Source of the DNA: an uncultured Hyphomonas sp.
GTDB lineage: Bacteria > Pseudomonadota > Alphaproteobacteria > Caulobacterales > Hyphomonadaceae
Assembly: GCF_963678195.1 (NCBI RefSeq)
Contig: NZ_OY782759.1
Location: 1,922,001 to 1,986,000 of the forward strand
Direction: 5' to 3'
Length of the DNA: 64,000 nucleotides
Within the stretch, counting starts at the first letter, position 1, and every line of letters begins with the position of its first letter. The notes beneath the pieces were generated by a model. The model saw only the letters and a program-made list of their open reading frames with translations. It made no database searches and was not told the origin of the DNA. This document shows positions 39,384-49,044 of the stretch, piece after piece. Position numbers and translations under genes: made by a program.

Positions 39384-40054
39384 GCGTCTGTGCGCAGGCG
39401 CGTTCCGGCGGAGATGCCGAGGCGGCCAAGCTCATCTGCATCGCGCCAGTTGGCGTTTTCCGCAATCACGAGAATACCGGCACTGGCAGCGGCCTCACAG
39501 GTCTCCATCAGATTGTCGTCGTCAAGATGACGGGCGTCGACACGCAGCGTATCGATCAGGAGGCGCATGCCTTCGGCCAGCGGTGTCTGCCAGGATCTGC
39601 GCATGTCGACGGACACACGGAAGCCATGACGGCGGAAATGGGCCACCCGGCTGGTACAGTCGGCGGCATCGCCGGCAAAGGCGGTGTCGGTGAATTCGAT
39701 GCAGAATTCCTGCTGGCAGAACACGCTGCGGCGCACGCGGGCATCGCAGGCCAGGGCTGTGTCGGGGTTGGCAAGAGCGGCAACCGGCGCCGGCACGATG
39801 ATCGGGCGGTGATCGTGACGGAATTCGTGCGCGATGCTGGAAATCTCGCCGATGCGGTCAGCGACCCATTTTGCGGAATTGGATTCGCTCTGGCGGGCAC
39901 GGGCCGGGCCAAAGGACGGGCCGTCTTCAAAACAGAAGGGCAGCTCCGCCGTCATGCCCATGGCATCACCCGTGGCAAGGTCCAGCACCGGGTCAAACCG
40001 GACGGCTGGTGTTGGGAGTGTTTGGACGGTCGTATTGGCCCAGGTCTGTTTCAT
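39380..40054 (-). CDS. Degenerate EAL-domain protein
   Basis: Resembles an EAL (c-di-GMP phosphodiesterase) fold of 224 aa in which the catalytic motifs are eroded. The start VRFDPVLDLATGDAMGMTAE corresponds to the segment that carries E-A-L-x-R in active enzymes but reads TAEL without the Arg; FCIEFTDTAF replaces the E-x-T-E metal site and VIAENANW the late AEGVE. It is therefore unlikely to hydrolyse c-di-GMP and may bind it or a protein partner. Identification rests on this motif series and is moderate. Confidence 0.6.
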   Translation of the reverse strand: MKQTWANTTVQTLPTPAVRFDPVLDLATGDAMGMTAELPFCFEDGPSFGPARARQSESNSAKWVADRIGEISSIAHEFRHDHRPIIVPAPVAALANPDTALACDARVRRSVFCQQEFCIEFTDTAFAGDAADCTSRVAHFRRHGFRVSVDMRRSWQTPLAEGMRLLIDTLRVDARHLDDDNLMETCEAAASAGILVIAENANWRDADELGRLGISAGTRLRTDA

Positions 40055-40168
40055 TGTGTCCCGCTCGTATGCTGTGTTGGTCTTGCCTTCCCTAGGGGCT
40101 GAGGCTGAAGATCACGCGTAAGAACAGAGGCACATTTCGATGAAATTTGCCCGATAGGGGGAACCACC

Positions 40169-40975
40169 ATGGAAAAGACACCCGCAGAACCGAGACTTTC
40201 GGCAACAATCCTGATGGTGCGCGATGCCGCATCCGGCCCGCCGGAAGTGCTGATGGTGAAGCGCCATTATGAGATCGACTTTGCAGCGGGTGCGCTGGTG
40301 TTTCCGGGCGGCAAGGCCAGTGAGGACGATTCGCGGACCGACTGGGATGCCTGGACCGACGGTGACTATGGCCCGGTGCAACAGGACGCCCGGATTGCGG
40401 CTGTGCGGGAGGCGTATGAAGAAAGCGGCCTGCTGCTGGCACGGCATGCCTCGGCCCGCGGACCTGGCGCGCCGCTGGTGGGCGCCGACATCGCCGACAA
40501 GCTGGCGCCACACCGCCACGCTGTCGACCGGGCGGAAATGAGCTTCCTGGACCTGATCCGCGAGCATGAGCTGGTGCTGGCGCTCGATAGCCTCGTGCAT
40601 TTCGGCCACTGGATCACGCCGATCATGATGCCCAAGCGCTTCGACACGCATTTCTACATCGCGCCGGCCCCGGAACACCAGATTGCTGCCCATGATGGCC
40701 GCGAGACCACGGACGCCGTGTGGATGTCAGCGGAAGAGGCTCTGGCGCAGGAGGCCGATGGCCGGGCGACGATCATCTTCCCGACACGGATGAACCTGAA
40801 GCGCATGACGCTGGCGACATCCGTCTCCGACGCGCTGGCGCGTTTCGGGGCGATGGAGGTGCCGACTGTCCTGCCGAAACCCGGCAAGGATGATGATGGC
40901 AATCCCTGCCTGTTCATCCCGGACGTCGAAGGCTACGGCCAGACGGTGGAGCTGCTGTCGAACGTGAAGGTCTAA
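40169..40975 (+). CDS. Nudix hydrolase (NUDT19-like)
   Basis: Nudix-fold pyrophosphatase of 268 aa. The Nudix box is stretched: FPGGKASEDD comes first, then after an insertion AAVREAYEESGLLLARHA supplies REx2EE. An insertion between the opening glycines and REAYEE is typical of the NUDT19/RP2p group (acyl-CoA diphosphatases). Substrate is inferred to be a CoA derivative or another nucleoside diphosphate conjugate. Start ATG 40169 is preceded by GGGGG. Convergent with hslU, 9 bp apart, with no terminator seen. Confidence 0.82.
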   Translation: MEKTPAEPRLSATILMVRDAASGPPEVLMVKRHYEIDFAAGALVFPGGKASEDDSRTDWDAWTDGDYGPVQQDARIAAVREAYEESGLLLARHASARGPGAPLVGADIADKLAPHRHAVDRAEMSFLDLIREHELVLALDSLVHFGHWITPIMMPKRFDTHFYIAPAPEHQIAAHDGRETTDAVWMSAEEALAQEADGRATIIFPTRMNLKRMTLATSVSDALARFGAMEVPTVLPKPGKDDDGNPCLFIPDVEGYGQTVELLSNVKV

Positions 40976-40984
40976 AGTCGTTCG

Positions 40985-42289
40985 TTACAGGATGAATTTC
41001 GACAGGTCCGCATCCGCGGCGAGGCCGCTGACGCGTTCATTCACATAATCCGCCGTGATCGTGATCGTCTCGCCCTTCTTCTCGGGCGCCTCGAAACTGA
41101 TTTCATCCAGCAGGCGTTCCAGAACGGTCTGAAGGCGGCGGGCGCCAATATTCTCGACGCTGTTGTTCACGGCCTCGGCGAGGTCTGCCAGCGTGTCAAT
41201 TGCGGCATCCTCGAAGACAAGGGTCACGCCTTCGGCAGCCATGAGGGCTTCGTACTGGCGGATCAGGCTGGCTTCCGGCTCCACGAGAATACGGCGCAAA
41301 TCGTCCCGGGTCAGCGCTTCCAGCTCCACACGGATCGGCAGGCGGCCCTGAAGTTCCGGCAGCATGTCCGATGGCTTGGACACGTGGAAGGCCCCGGAAG
41401 CGATGAAGAGGATATGATCCGTCTTCACGGCGCCGCGTTTTGTCGAAACAGTCGTGCCTTCGATCAGGGGCAGGAGGTCACGCTGCACGCCTTCGCGGCT
41501 GACATCGGCGCCGCCGCGTTCTGACTTGGCGGCGATCTTGTCGATCTCGTCGAGGAAGACGATGCCGTCCTGTTCCACAGCCGCAACGGCTTCGCGGGCG
41601 ATGGCTTCTTCGTCGATCATCTTGTCGGCTTCTTCGTCGAGCAGGGGTTTGTAGGCCTCTTTCACGGTCGTGCGGACGCGCTTGGTGCGCCCGCCCATGG
41701 CCTTGCCCAGCATGTCCGACAGATTGATCATGCCCATGGAACCGCCCTGGCCGGGTAGGTCAAACATCTGCATCGGGCCACCGGTCTCCGGCATGTCGAT
41801 GTCGACTTCCTTATCGTCGAGCTCCCCGTCGCGCAGCTTGCGGCGGAAGACTTCGCGGGTAGAGGATTGCGCATCCTGGCCGACCAGCGCGTCCAGCAGG
41901 CGTTCCTCGGCGGCGTCCGTTGCTGCTTGTTGCACGCCTGCGCGCTTCTGCTCGCGGATCATGCCGACGGCGGCCTCGACGAGGTCGCGGATGATTTGTT
42001 CCACGTCGCGGCCGACATAGCCGACCTCTGTAAACTTGGTGGCTTCGACCTTCAGGAAGGGCGCATTGGCGAGGCGGGCCAGGCGACGGGAGACTTCTGT
42101 CTTACCCACGCCGGTCGGTCCGATCATCAGGATATTCTTCGGCGTGATCTCGCCCTGCAGGTTTTCCGGTGTCTGCTTGCGGCGCCAGCGATTGCGCAAG
42201 GCAATGGCGACGGCGCGCTTGGCACCGGTCTGGCCAACAATGTGACGATCGAGTTCAGCGACGATTTCGCGGGGGGTGAGTTCTGTCAT
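40985..42289 (-). CDS. hslU: ATP-dependent protease ATPase subunit HslU
   Basis: AAA+ unfoldase of the HslUV (ClpYQ) protease, 434 aa. Begins [16 protein letters not shown]; Walker [11 protein letters not shown], pore loop GYVGRDVE, the I domain (about 140-230), Walker [12 protein letters not shown] and sensor 2 [10 protein letters not shown] are all present. Ends LSKFIL, the C-terminal tail that inserts into HslV. Lies 17 bp after hslV on the same strand. Confidence 0.96.
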   Translation of the reverse strand: MTELTPREIVAELDRHIVGQTGAKRAVAIALRNRWRRKQTPENLQGEITPKNILMIGPTGVGKTEVSRRLARLANAPFLKVEATKFTEVGYVGRDVEQIIRDLVEAAVGMIREQKRAGVQQAATDAAEERLLDALVGQDAQSSTREVFRRKLRDGELDDKEVDIDMPETGGPMQMFDLPGQGGSMGMINLSDMLGKAMGGRTKRVRTTVKEAYKPLLDEEADKMIDEEAIAREAVAAVEQDGIVFLDEIDKIAAKSERGGADVSREGVQRDLLPLIEGTTVSTKRGAVKTDHILFIASGAFHVSKPSDMLPELQGRLPIRVELEALTRDDLRRILVEPEASLIRQYEALMAAEGVTLVFEDAAIDTLADLAEAVNNSVENIGARRLQTVLERLLDEISFEAPEKKGETITITADYVNERVSGLAADADLSKFIL

Positions 42290-42306
42290 GTGATCTGGGT
42301 GTCCGG

Positions 42307-42867
42307 TCAGACGTCGAGGGTTTCGACCGTGAAATTGGCATTGGTGTAGACGCAGATATCGGCCGCAATCTGCATGGCCTTGCGGCCAATTGTTTCGGCG
42401 TCGTCTTCATAGTCGATCAGGGCGCGGGCGGCGGAGAGGGCATAATTGCCACCGGAACCGACGGCGACGACATCATATTCAGGTTCCAGCACGTCGCCCG
42501 AGCCTGTGAGCACCAGCGTGACTTCCTTGTCCGCGACGATCAGGAGGGCTTCGAGTTTCTGGAGGTATTTTTCCGTCCGCCAGTCCTTGGCGAGTTCCAC
42601 GGCGGCGCGCGAGAGCTGGCCATTGTGGCGCTCCAGCTTGGTTTCCAGCCGTTCGAACAGGGTGAAGGCATCGGCGGTGGCGCCGGCGAACCCGGCCAGG
42701 ATCTTGCCATCGCCCAGGCGGCGCACCTTGCGGGCGTTGCCTTTCATGACGGTCTGTCCCATGGACACCTGGCCATCGGACATCATGACGAGTTTGTTGT
42801 TCTTGCGAACGGCCAGAATGGTTGTGCCATGCCAGCCGGGGGAGTTGGTTTCGGATGCGCCAGTCAT
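42307..42867 (-). CDS. hslV: ATP-dependent protease peptidase subunit HslV
   Basis: Proteasome-like Thr peptidase, 186 aa. The propeptide of 14 residues ends WHG and the mature protein starts at catalytic Thr15 ([19 protein letters not shown]). Lys in the DGQVSMGQ region and [15 protein letters not shown] are conserved. Start ATG 42867 fits the usual alphaproteobacterial propeptide; the frame continues 21 codons upstream. First gene of hslVU, divergent from pstC. Confidence 0.95.
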   Translation of the reverse strand: MTGASETNSPGWHGTTILAVRKNNKLVMMSDGQVSMGQTVMKGNARKVRRLGDGKILAGFAGATADAFTLFERLETKLERHNGQLSRAAVELAKDWRTEKYLQKLEALLIVADKEVTLVLTGSGDVLEPEYDVVAVGSGGNYALSAARALIDYEDDAETIGRKAMQIAADICVYTNANFTVETLDV

Positions 42868-42933
42868 GCCGGAGATGTGGACGCTCAGGCCGTCCGGTGC
42901 AAGGAGTCGACTGGGCCGCAATGTCGGCACGTT

Positions 42934-42951
42934 TTGTCACATAAGTGTCGC
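42934..42951 (+). promoter_or_regulatory. Pho box upstream of pstC
   Basis: TTGTCACATAAGTGTCGC: two TGTC repeats 11 bp apart (42935 and 42946) that match the PhoB consensus CTGTCATAWAWCTGTCAY at about 13 of 18 places. It sits 47 bp before ATG 42998 and suggests autoregulation by the PhoB encoded at the end of the operon. It is also upstream of hslV on the other strand. Confidence 0.55.
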
Positions 42952-42997
42952 GGCACTCCAGTAAGGGGAGCACAGCTGACAGTTGAACGAGGACTGG

Positions 42998-44413
42998 ATG
43001 CTCTCGCAATTGGGCCACCTGCCAATGGACTTCCTGCTCCTCGCGGCGGCAGTGACTCTTGCGTCTTTCGGTTTTATCGCCGGGCGCCTGCGGGCGGAGC
43101 AATTCTCCTTCACTGGTGATATTCATCCGAACTCCCGCCCCAATGCGCACGGTTATTTCGTCCTGATGTGGAGCCTGGTGCCGGTCGTGGTGATCGGGCT
43201 GGGCTACGTCCTGTTCGGCGAGGGCGCTTCGCGCGCGATCCTGCGTAGTGAGTTGCCGGAGGGGTTTTCCATCCTGTCGCCCGGCGAACTGACGACATAT
43301 CTGGACACCGTGGCCCGCGCTGCGCGGATGCCGGACTTCCTGAGCGGCGAGCGCGTGTTCGATACGGTGACCGAACGCTATGGCGAGATCCGCGGCACGG
43401 TGAACATGGCGACCCTGCTGGCGGCGTGCGCGTTGTCTGTCGCGGGCATGTTCATGGCGCGGCGGTGCCTGTCGCCGGGCTTCCGGGCGCGCCAGCACGT
43501 CGAGAGCGGCATCGAATGGTTCCTGTTCCTCTGCGCCGCCCTCGCCATCGCGACGACGGTCGGGATCGTCGCGTCGCTGGTGTTCGAGAGCCTGCGATTC
43601 TTTGCCGAGGTGCCGGTGTGGGACTTCGTGCTGGGCACCCGCTGGAACGCGCAGACAAATGCCGAGTTCGGGGCACTGCCGCTGTTCTTCGGCACATTCA
43701 TGATCTCATTCTTCGCCATGATGGTTGCGGCGCCGATCGGCCTCTATGCGGCGATCTACCTGTCGGAATATGCCAGCAGCCAGGCGCGGGGGATCATCAA
43801 GCCGGTTCTTGAGGTGCTCGCGGGCATCCCGACCGTTGTGTACGGCTTCTTTGCGCTGCTGGTGATCGCCCCCGCTGTGCGGTCGGTCGCGCTCTGGATC
43901 AATCAGATCCTGATCGCCTGGGGGCTGGCAGACGGGGCGGTCCTGGCGGCCCAGCCCACAAGTGCTCTCGCGGCTGGGATCGTGATGGGCATCATGGTCA
44001 TCCCGTTCGTTTCTTCGCTCTCGGATGACGTTATCCGCGCTGTGCCGCAGTCCCTCAGGGACGGCGCCTACGCCATGGGGGCGACCAAGTCCGAAGCTGT
44101 GCGGCAGGTGATTGTGCCGGCTGCATTGCCGGGCATCATCGCTGCGCTGCTGCTGGCCGTGTCCCGCGCCATCGGCGAGACCATGATTGTCGTCATGGCA
44201 GCAGGGCAGCGGGCGCAGATCTCGACCGATCCGACCTCCGACCTGACAACCATAACCGTGCAGATCGTGGCGCTGCTGACAGGGGAATCCGAGTTCGACA
44301 GCCCGAAGACGCTCTCCGCCTTCGCGCTCGGCCTCGTCCTGTTCATCGTGACGCTGATCTTCAACCTCGTCGCCATCAATGTTGTGAAACGGTTCCGTGA
44401 AAAATATGAGTGA
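42998..44413 (+). CDS. pstC: Phosphate ABC transporter permease PstC, long form
   Basis: Inner-membrane permease for high-affinity phosphate uptake, 471 aa from ATG 42998; E. coli PstC has 319. The extra length is an N-terminal region with two or three additional membrane segments and a soluble loop (about residues 1-170) before the usual six-helix permease domain. The ABC-interaction EAA-type loop is DGAYAMGATKSEAVRQVIVP. GAGGA lies before this ATG, and TTG 42983 with GGGGAG further upstream is an alternative start. Overlaps pstA by 8 bp. Confidence 0.92.
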   Translation: MLSQLGHLPMDFLLLAAAVTLASFGFIAGRLRAEQFSFTGDIHPNSRPNAHGYFVLMWSLVPVVVIGLGYVLFGEGASRAILRSELPEGFSILSPGELTTYLDTVARAARMPDFLSGERVFDTVTERYGEIRGTVNMATLLAACALSVAGMFMARRCLSPGFRARQHVESGIEWFLFLCAALAIATTVGIVASLVFESLRFFAEVPVWDFVLGTRWNAQTNAEFGALPLFFGTFMISFFAMMVAAPIGLYAAIYLSEYASSQARGIIKPVLEVLAGIPTVVYGFFALLVIAPAVRSVALWINQILIAWGLADGAVLAAQPTSALAAGIVMGIMVIPFVSSLSDDVIRAVPQSLRDGAYAMGATKSEAVRQVIVPAALPGIIAALLLAVSRAIGETMIVVMAAGQRAQISTDPTSDLTTITVQIVALLTGESEFDSPKTLSAFALGLVLFIVTLIFNLVAINVVKRFREKYE

Positions 44414-45983
44414 TCCGTCCACCTCCCCAATTGCCAATGCGCCTTTCGCCAACGAAAGGGTGTTGAAGCGGCTGCGTCGGCGCCGGGCAGCGGACCGCCG
44501 GTTCAAATGGTATGGCCGCATGGCTATCGGCTTTGCGCTGGCGGCGCTGACACTGCTGCTCGCGTCAATCGCGACGCAGGCTGTGTCGGCGGCCACCTAT
44601 CATGTCGTGACGTTCGACATGACGTTCGACAAGGACACGTTCGGCGATGTTCAGCCTGACAGCCCTCCGCCGGTGGACAGGGTCTATGGCCTCGTCCGCG
44701 ACGATCTGCTGGCGCAGTTCCCGGAAACCGCGAGCAGCCCGGTACTGCGGCACGACCTGCTGGGGCTGGTGACCCGCCTTGCCGTGCTTCCTGCCGCGAA
44801 GGAACTCGTCCGGAAACCAGCTGAGATTGGCACAGCGCAAGTTGTCGAACTGCCTTTGTCCGACGATCTGGACCTGTTCCTGAAGGGCGCGGCGGCGCGT
44901 CATCTGACCGTTCCCGTTGGCCGGGTGGATGCTGAAGAGTCGGCCGGCAGTGTCACCCTGGCCAGCGAGGCCGCCTTCAACCGCCTGATTGCGGCAACCG
45001 CCCTTGAGAACATGCAGCCCGCGGGCACGCCGGATACCGGCTCTATCCTGGTAACAGCCGGAAGGTCGACGATCCGGCTGGACAGTCTGGCGCCATCCCG
45101 CGTGACCGGAACGCTGCTGACCGGCAGCGTGCGGGACTTCCGCACATACCCGGCCCGGGCGCGCCTGATCCCGTCACCGGAGAGCGAGCGGACAGTCAGC
45201 GACCGGCAGATCGCCTGGCTGCTCGCCCTGAAAGCGGACGGGCGTGTGCTCCGCGTGCCGCACTGGAGCCTGCTGACGCACACCGACAGCACGCAGCCAG
45301 AGCTCGCCGGGGCGCTGGCCGCAATCATCGGATCCCTGCTGACATTGCTGGTGACGGCGTCGCTGGCAATTCCGGTCGGCATTCTGGCGTCGGTCTATCT
45401 GGAAGAATTCGCGCCGAGAAACCGGATTACGGGCCTGATCGAGGTGAACATCAATAATCTGGCGGCGGTGCCGTCGATCGTGTTTGGCCTTCTGGGCGCG
45501 GCGGTGTTTCTCGGAGTATTCGGCCTGCCGCGCTCTGCGCCGGTTGTGGGCGGTCTCGTGCTGGCGCTTCTCATCCTTCCGGTGGTGATCATCGCGTCCC
45601 GTGCCGCGCTGAAGGCGGTGCCCCAGTCCATCCGCGATGCAGCGCTCGCAATCGGGGCTTCGCGGATGCAGACGGTGTTTCATCATGTCATGCCGCTGGC
45701 TGCGCCAGGCATGCTGACAGGCGCCATTCTCGGCATGGCCCGGGCGCTGGGCGAGACGGCGCCTTTGCTGCTGATCGGGATGGTCGCGTTCGTCGCCGAA
45801 GTGCCACGCGGCCCGACTGACGAGGCAACGGCGCTGCCGGTGCTGATCTATTCCTGGGCAATGCAGGCCGAACGGGCGTGGGAGCCGATGACGGGCGCGG
45901 TCATTTTGATCCTGCTGGCCTTCCTGATAGCGATGAATGGCGTAGTCGTATTCCTGCGTCGGAAATTCGAGCGGAGATGGTGA
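44406..45983 (+). CDS. pstA: Phosphate ABC transporter permease PstA, long form
   Basis: Second phosphate permease, 525 aa against 296 in E. coli. One N-terminal membrane segment (about 40-60) is followed by a soluble, presumably periplasmic domain of about 230 residues and then the standard permease domain (about 300-520) with the EAA-type loop [20 protein letters not shown]. Extended PstC and PstA pairs are known in alphaproteobacteria. Start ATG 44406 overlaps the pstC stop (ATGAGTGA). Confidence 0.92.
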   Translation: MSDPSTSPIANAPFANERVLKRLRRRRAADRRFKWYGRMAIGFALAALTLLLASIATQAVSAATYHVVTFDMTFDKDTFGDVQPDSPPPVDRVYGLVRDDLLAQFPETASSPVLRHDLLGLVTRLAVLPAAKELVRKPAEIGTAQVVELPLSDDLDLFLKGAAARHLTVPVGRVDAEESAGSVTLASEAAFNRLIAATALENMQPAGTPDTGSILVTAGRSTIRLDSLAPSRVTGTLLTGSVRDFRTYPARARLIPSPESERTVSDRQIAWLLALKADGRVLRVPHWSLLTHTDSTQPELAGALAAIIGSLLTLLVTASLAIPVGILASVYLEEFAPRNRITGLIEVNINNLAAVPSIVFGLLGAAVFLGVFGLPRSAPVVGGLVLALLILPVVIIASRAALKAVPQSIRDAALAIGASRMQTVFHHVMPLAAPGMLTGAILGMARALGETAPLLLIGMVAFVAEVPRGPTDEATALPVLIYSWAMQAERAWEPMTGAVILILLAFLIAMNGVVVFLRRKFERRW

Positions 45984-46801
45984 TGGACGGGACTCTCGGA
46001 AGTACTGAAGCGGAGACCGGCACGCTGCCGGGGGCACCGGACGCGTCCGTGCGCATGTCCTGCCGCAACATTAATGTCTTCTACGCCGAGAAGCAGGCGA
46101 TCTTCGATGTGTCGCTGCAGATTGCCGACCGCTCCGTGACGGCGTTGATCGGGCCGTCCGGTTGCGGCAAGTCGACGTTCCTACGCTGCCTCAATCGCAT
46201 GAACGACACGATTGAAGGATGCCGGGTGGAAGGCGAGATCATGATGGAGGGGAAGGATATCAACTCTCCGGCCATCGATCCTGTCCTGCTGCGTTCACGC
46301 GTCGGCATGGTGTTCCAGAAACCGAACCCGTTCCCGAAGTCGATCTATGAAAACATCGCCTACGGCCCCCGTATTCACGGGCTGGCGCAGGGGCGCGAGG
46401 ACATGGATGAAATCGTGGAGAAAAGCCTGCGCCGGGCAGGCCTCTGGGATGAAGTCAAAGACCGGCTGAACCTTGCCGGCACCAGCCTGTCCGGCGGCCA
46501 GCAACAGCGCTTGTGTATTGCGCGGGCAATTGCCGTGCGGCCCGAAGTGATCCTGATGGACGAGCCTTGCTCGGCTCTGGACCCTATCGCAACGGCGCGT
46601 ATCGAAGAGCTCATCGACGATCTGCGCAAACGCTACTGCATCATCATCGTGACCCACTCCATGCAACAGGCCGCGCGGGTTTCCCAGCGTACGGCTTTCT
46701 TCCATCTCGGCTCCCTGGTGGAAGTGGGGGACACAGACCAGATTTTTACCAGTCCCCGTGACCGCCGGACGGAAGACTATATCACGGGACGTTTCGGATA
46801 A
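45983..46801 (+). CDS. pstB: Phosphate ABC transporter ATP-binding protein PstB
   Basis: ATPase of the Pst system, 272 aa. Walker [11 protein letters not shown]-loop region [19 protein letters not shown], signature [14 protein letters not shown], Walker [14 protein letters not shown]. Start ATG 45983 has GGAG 6 nt upstream and overlaps the pstA stop by one base. An N-terminal extension of about 28 residues precedes the ABC core. Confidence 0.96.
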   Translation: MDGTLGSTEAETGTLPGAPDASVRMSCRNINVFYAEKQAIFDVSLQIADRSVTALIGPSGCGKSTFLRCLNRMNDTIEGCRVEGEIMMEGKDINSPAIDPVLLRSRVGMVFQKPNPFPKSIYENIAYGPRIHGLAQGREDMDEIVEKSLRRAGLWDEVKDRLNLAGTSLSGGQQQRLCIARAIAVRPEVILMDEPCSALDPIATARIEELIDDLRKRYCIIIVTHSMQQAARVSQRTAFFHLGSLVEVGDTDQIFTSPRDRRTEDYITGRFG

Positions 46802-46807
46802 GACGCC

Positions 46808-47485
46808 ATGGCAGACCATATCGTATCAGCTTTCACTGAAGAACTAGAAAGTCTGTCTGCAGACATTTTGCGCATGGGCGGGATTGTCGAGGAGATGATC
46901 GTCGACTCCTGCCAGGCCGTTCTCCATAACAATCTGGACCTCGCCGCGGATGTCATTGACCGCGATCCGGAAGTGGACAGGATGGATTCGGAGGTTGAAC
47001 GGCAGATCGTCAGCCTGATTGCCCGCCGCCAGCCCATGGCGCACGACCTGCGATCCGTTTTTGCCGCGCTCAAAGTCTCGGGCGAACTGGAGCGTATCGG
47101 CGACTTGTCGAAAAATATCGGCAAGCGGTCTCTGAATCTGGATACCGCGGTTTCTCCGGCAATGCGCAGCGGCGTTGCCCGCATGGCCGGGCCGGTATCG
47201 CGACAATTGCACCAAGTGCTCAATGCCTATGCTTCGGGTAATGCGGCTGAAGCGAGAGCTGTCTGGGAAACGGATGATGAAATTGACCAGCACTACAATG
47301 CCCTGTTCCGCGAGATGCTGACCTACATGATCGAAGACCCGCGTTCGATCAGCGATGGGGCGCACATGCTGTTCATGGCCAAAAATCTTGAGCGGATCGG
47401 CGACCACTGTACGAATATTGCCGAATTCGTCTTCTTCCAGATCACGGGTGAAAACCTGGTGCAGCAGGACCGCCCGAAACAATAA
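46808..47485 (+). CDS. phoU: Phosphate signalling protein PhoU
   Basis: Negative regulator linking the Pst transporter to the PhoR/PhoB pair; 225 aa. Two three-helix bundles each carry the metal-binding ExxxD motif: ELERIGDLSKNIG (about residue 95) and NLERIGDHCTNIAE (about 197). Six base pairs follow the pstB stop. Completes the pst operon together with phoB. Confidence 0.95.
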   Translation: MADHIVSAFTEELESLSADILRMGGIVEEMIVDSCQAVLHNNLDLAADVIDRDPEVDRMDSEVERQIVSLIARRQPMAHDLRSVFAALKVSGELERIGDLSKNIGKRSLNLDTAVSPAMRSGVARMAGPVSRQLHQVLNAYASGNAAEARAVWETDDEIDQHYNALFREMLTYMIEDPRSISDGAHMLFMAKNLERIGDHCTNIAEFVFFQITGENLVQQDRPKQ

Positions 47486-47516
47486 GTGCCCGAACGGTGC
47501 TTGCCAGGAGTATGAC

Positions 47517-48203
47517 ATGAAACCTTACGTGCTGATCGCAGAAGACGAGAGTGCCGTCTCGGAGCTGCTTCAATACAATCTGAAGCGTGAAGATTATGAG
47601 GTCGCCATCGCCAATGATGGCGAGGAAGCCCTGCTGATGATGGAAGAGCGGGCGCCGGATCTGTTGCTGCTCGACTGGATGCTGCCGAAAGTCAGCGGTA
47701 TTGAAGTGTGCCGCCGGGTTCGCAGCGGCGGCGCCAATCCGAACCTGCCGATCATCATGCTGACGGCGCGGGGCGAGGAAAGCGACCGCATTCGCGGTCT
47801 TGATACGGGTGCGGATGATTATGTCACGAAGCCGTTCTCAACGACGGAGCTGATGGCGCGGGTGCGCGCTGTGCTGCGCCGTATCCGGCCGGGTCTGCGG
47901 GATGACAAGGTGATCGTTGGCGACATTGAAATCGACCGGGTGGAACACCGGGTCAGCCGCAATGGCAATGACATTCATCTGGGGCCGACCGAATTCCGTC
48001 TGCTGGATTACTTCATGCAGCATCCGGGGCGGGTGTTCTCGCGCGAGCAGCTGCTCGACACGGTCTGGGGGTCGGATGTCTATGTCGAGCTTCGCACGGT
48101 GGACGTGCATGTGGGGCGCCTGCGCAAGGCGCTCCGGCAGAGCGGGGGCGAGGATCCGATCCGTACCGTCCGCTCTGCCGGGTATGCATTGCGCGCTGAC
48201 TAG
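47517..48203 (+). CDS. phoB: Phosphate regulon response regulator PhoB
   Basis: OmpR/PhoB-family regulator, 228 aa. Receiver domain with acidic pocket AEDE, phospho-acceptor Asp53 in LLLLDWMLP, Thr in LTARG and Lys in TKPF; winged-helix DNA-binding domain with GPTEFRLLDYFMQHPGRVFSREQLL. Start ATG 47517 has CAGGAG upstream. The sensor PhoR and the binding protein PstS are not in the window. Likely binds the Pho box at 42934-42951. Confidence 0.94.
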   Translation: MKPYVLIAEDESAVSELLQYNLKREDYEVAIANDGEEALLMMEERAPDLLLLDWMLPKVSGIEVCRRVRSGGANPNLPIIMLTARGEESDRIRGLDTGADDYVTKPFSTTELMARVRAVLRRIRPGLRDDKVIVGDIEIDRVEHRVSRNGNDIHLGPTEFRLLDYFMQHPGRVFSREQLLDTVWGSDVYVELRTVDVHVGRLRKALRQSGGEDPIRTVRSAGYALRAD

Positions 48204-48904
48204 AGGAGTTCTTCCAGGAACAGTTTGAGGCTGGCGAAGCTGCGCCGGTCAGCATCGGCATTGTACACCGTGCCCATGTTGGTGTCGTTCGCGCCGAGTG
48301 TCGTGAAGGCATGGTAGGATTGGCCATGGGCATGCAGCTGCCAGTCGGCGCCGGCGTCACCCATTTCCTTGGCAATGGCCAGCACGTCAGCCGGCGGGGC
48401 CATCGGGTCGAGCCATCCATGTTCGATCAGGACCTTGGCGCTGATCTTGGGCGAGGAGATGTTGTCTGCCGGGTTGAACAGGCCGTGGAAGGAGGCAACG
48501 CCGGCCAGGTCCATACCGGCGCGGGCCATGTCCAGCACGCAGAGGCCGCCGAAGCAGAAGCCGATGGCGGCCGCCTTGGAGGCGTCGACACCCGGCTGGG
48601 CCTTGGCAGCGGCGAGGCCGCCCGCGAGGCGTTTCTGCAGCTCGGCCCGGTCACCGACCAGCGGGTTCATCAGCGCCTGGTTTTCTTCAACGGTCGTGCC
48701 GCGCTTGCCCTTGCCGTAAACGTCCATGGCGAAAGCGGCATAGCCAAGCTCGTTCGCCACGCGTCCGGCTTTCTGGATCTCGTTTTCGCCGAGGCCGGCC
48801 CAGGCGTGCGCGATCGCGATGACCGGCAGGTTCGTCTTGCCTTCGGGGGCAAGGAAGTAGCCTTCATAGGTCTGGCCATCCACGGAATAGTCGACTGCGC
48901 TCAT
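48200..48904 (-). CDS. Dienelactone hydrolase family protein
   Basis: Alpha/beta hydrolase of 234 aa with a cysteine nucleophile (AIGFCFGGLCVLDMAR), the acid in HGWLDPMAPP and the late His in GQSYHAFTT, as in dienelactone hydrolases. It has no signal peptide. Natural substrate is unknown; a carboxymethylene-butenolidase role is only family-level inference. Start ATG 48904 chosen from the family N-terminus; the frame extends 18 codons upstream. Convergent with phoB, 4 bp overlap. Confidence 0.85.
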   Translation of the reverse strand: MSAVDYSVDGQTYEGYFLAPEGKTNLPVIAIAHAWAGLGENEIQKAGRVANELGYAAFAMDVYGKGKRGTTVEENQALMNPLVGDRAELQKRLAGGLAAAKAQPGVDASKAAAIGFCFGGLCVLDMARAGMDLAGVASFHGLFNPADNISSPKISAKVLIEHGWLDPMAPPADVLAIAKEMGDAGADWQLHAHGQSYHAFTTLGANDTNMGTVYNADADRRSFASLKLFLEELL

Positions 48905-49044
48905 AATGAAATCCTCTCTTTCTGATGGGGCATTCATAGAGAGGCTGCGCCACGCCAATCAAGGGCAATGGTGATTAGTATGCGGATTCTAGACTTTTTC
49001 CTTATCTCTGGTGCCATAGACAAACCCGTGAAGGAGTGACTTCC

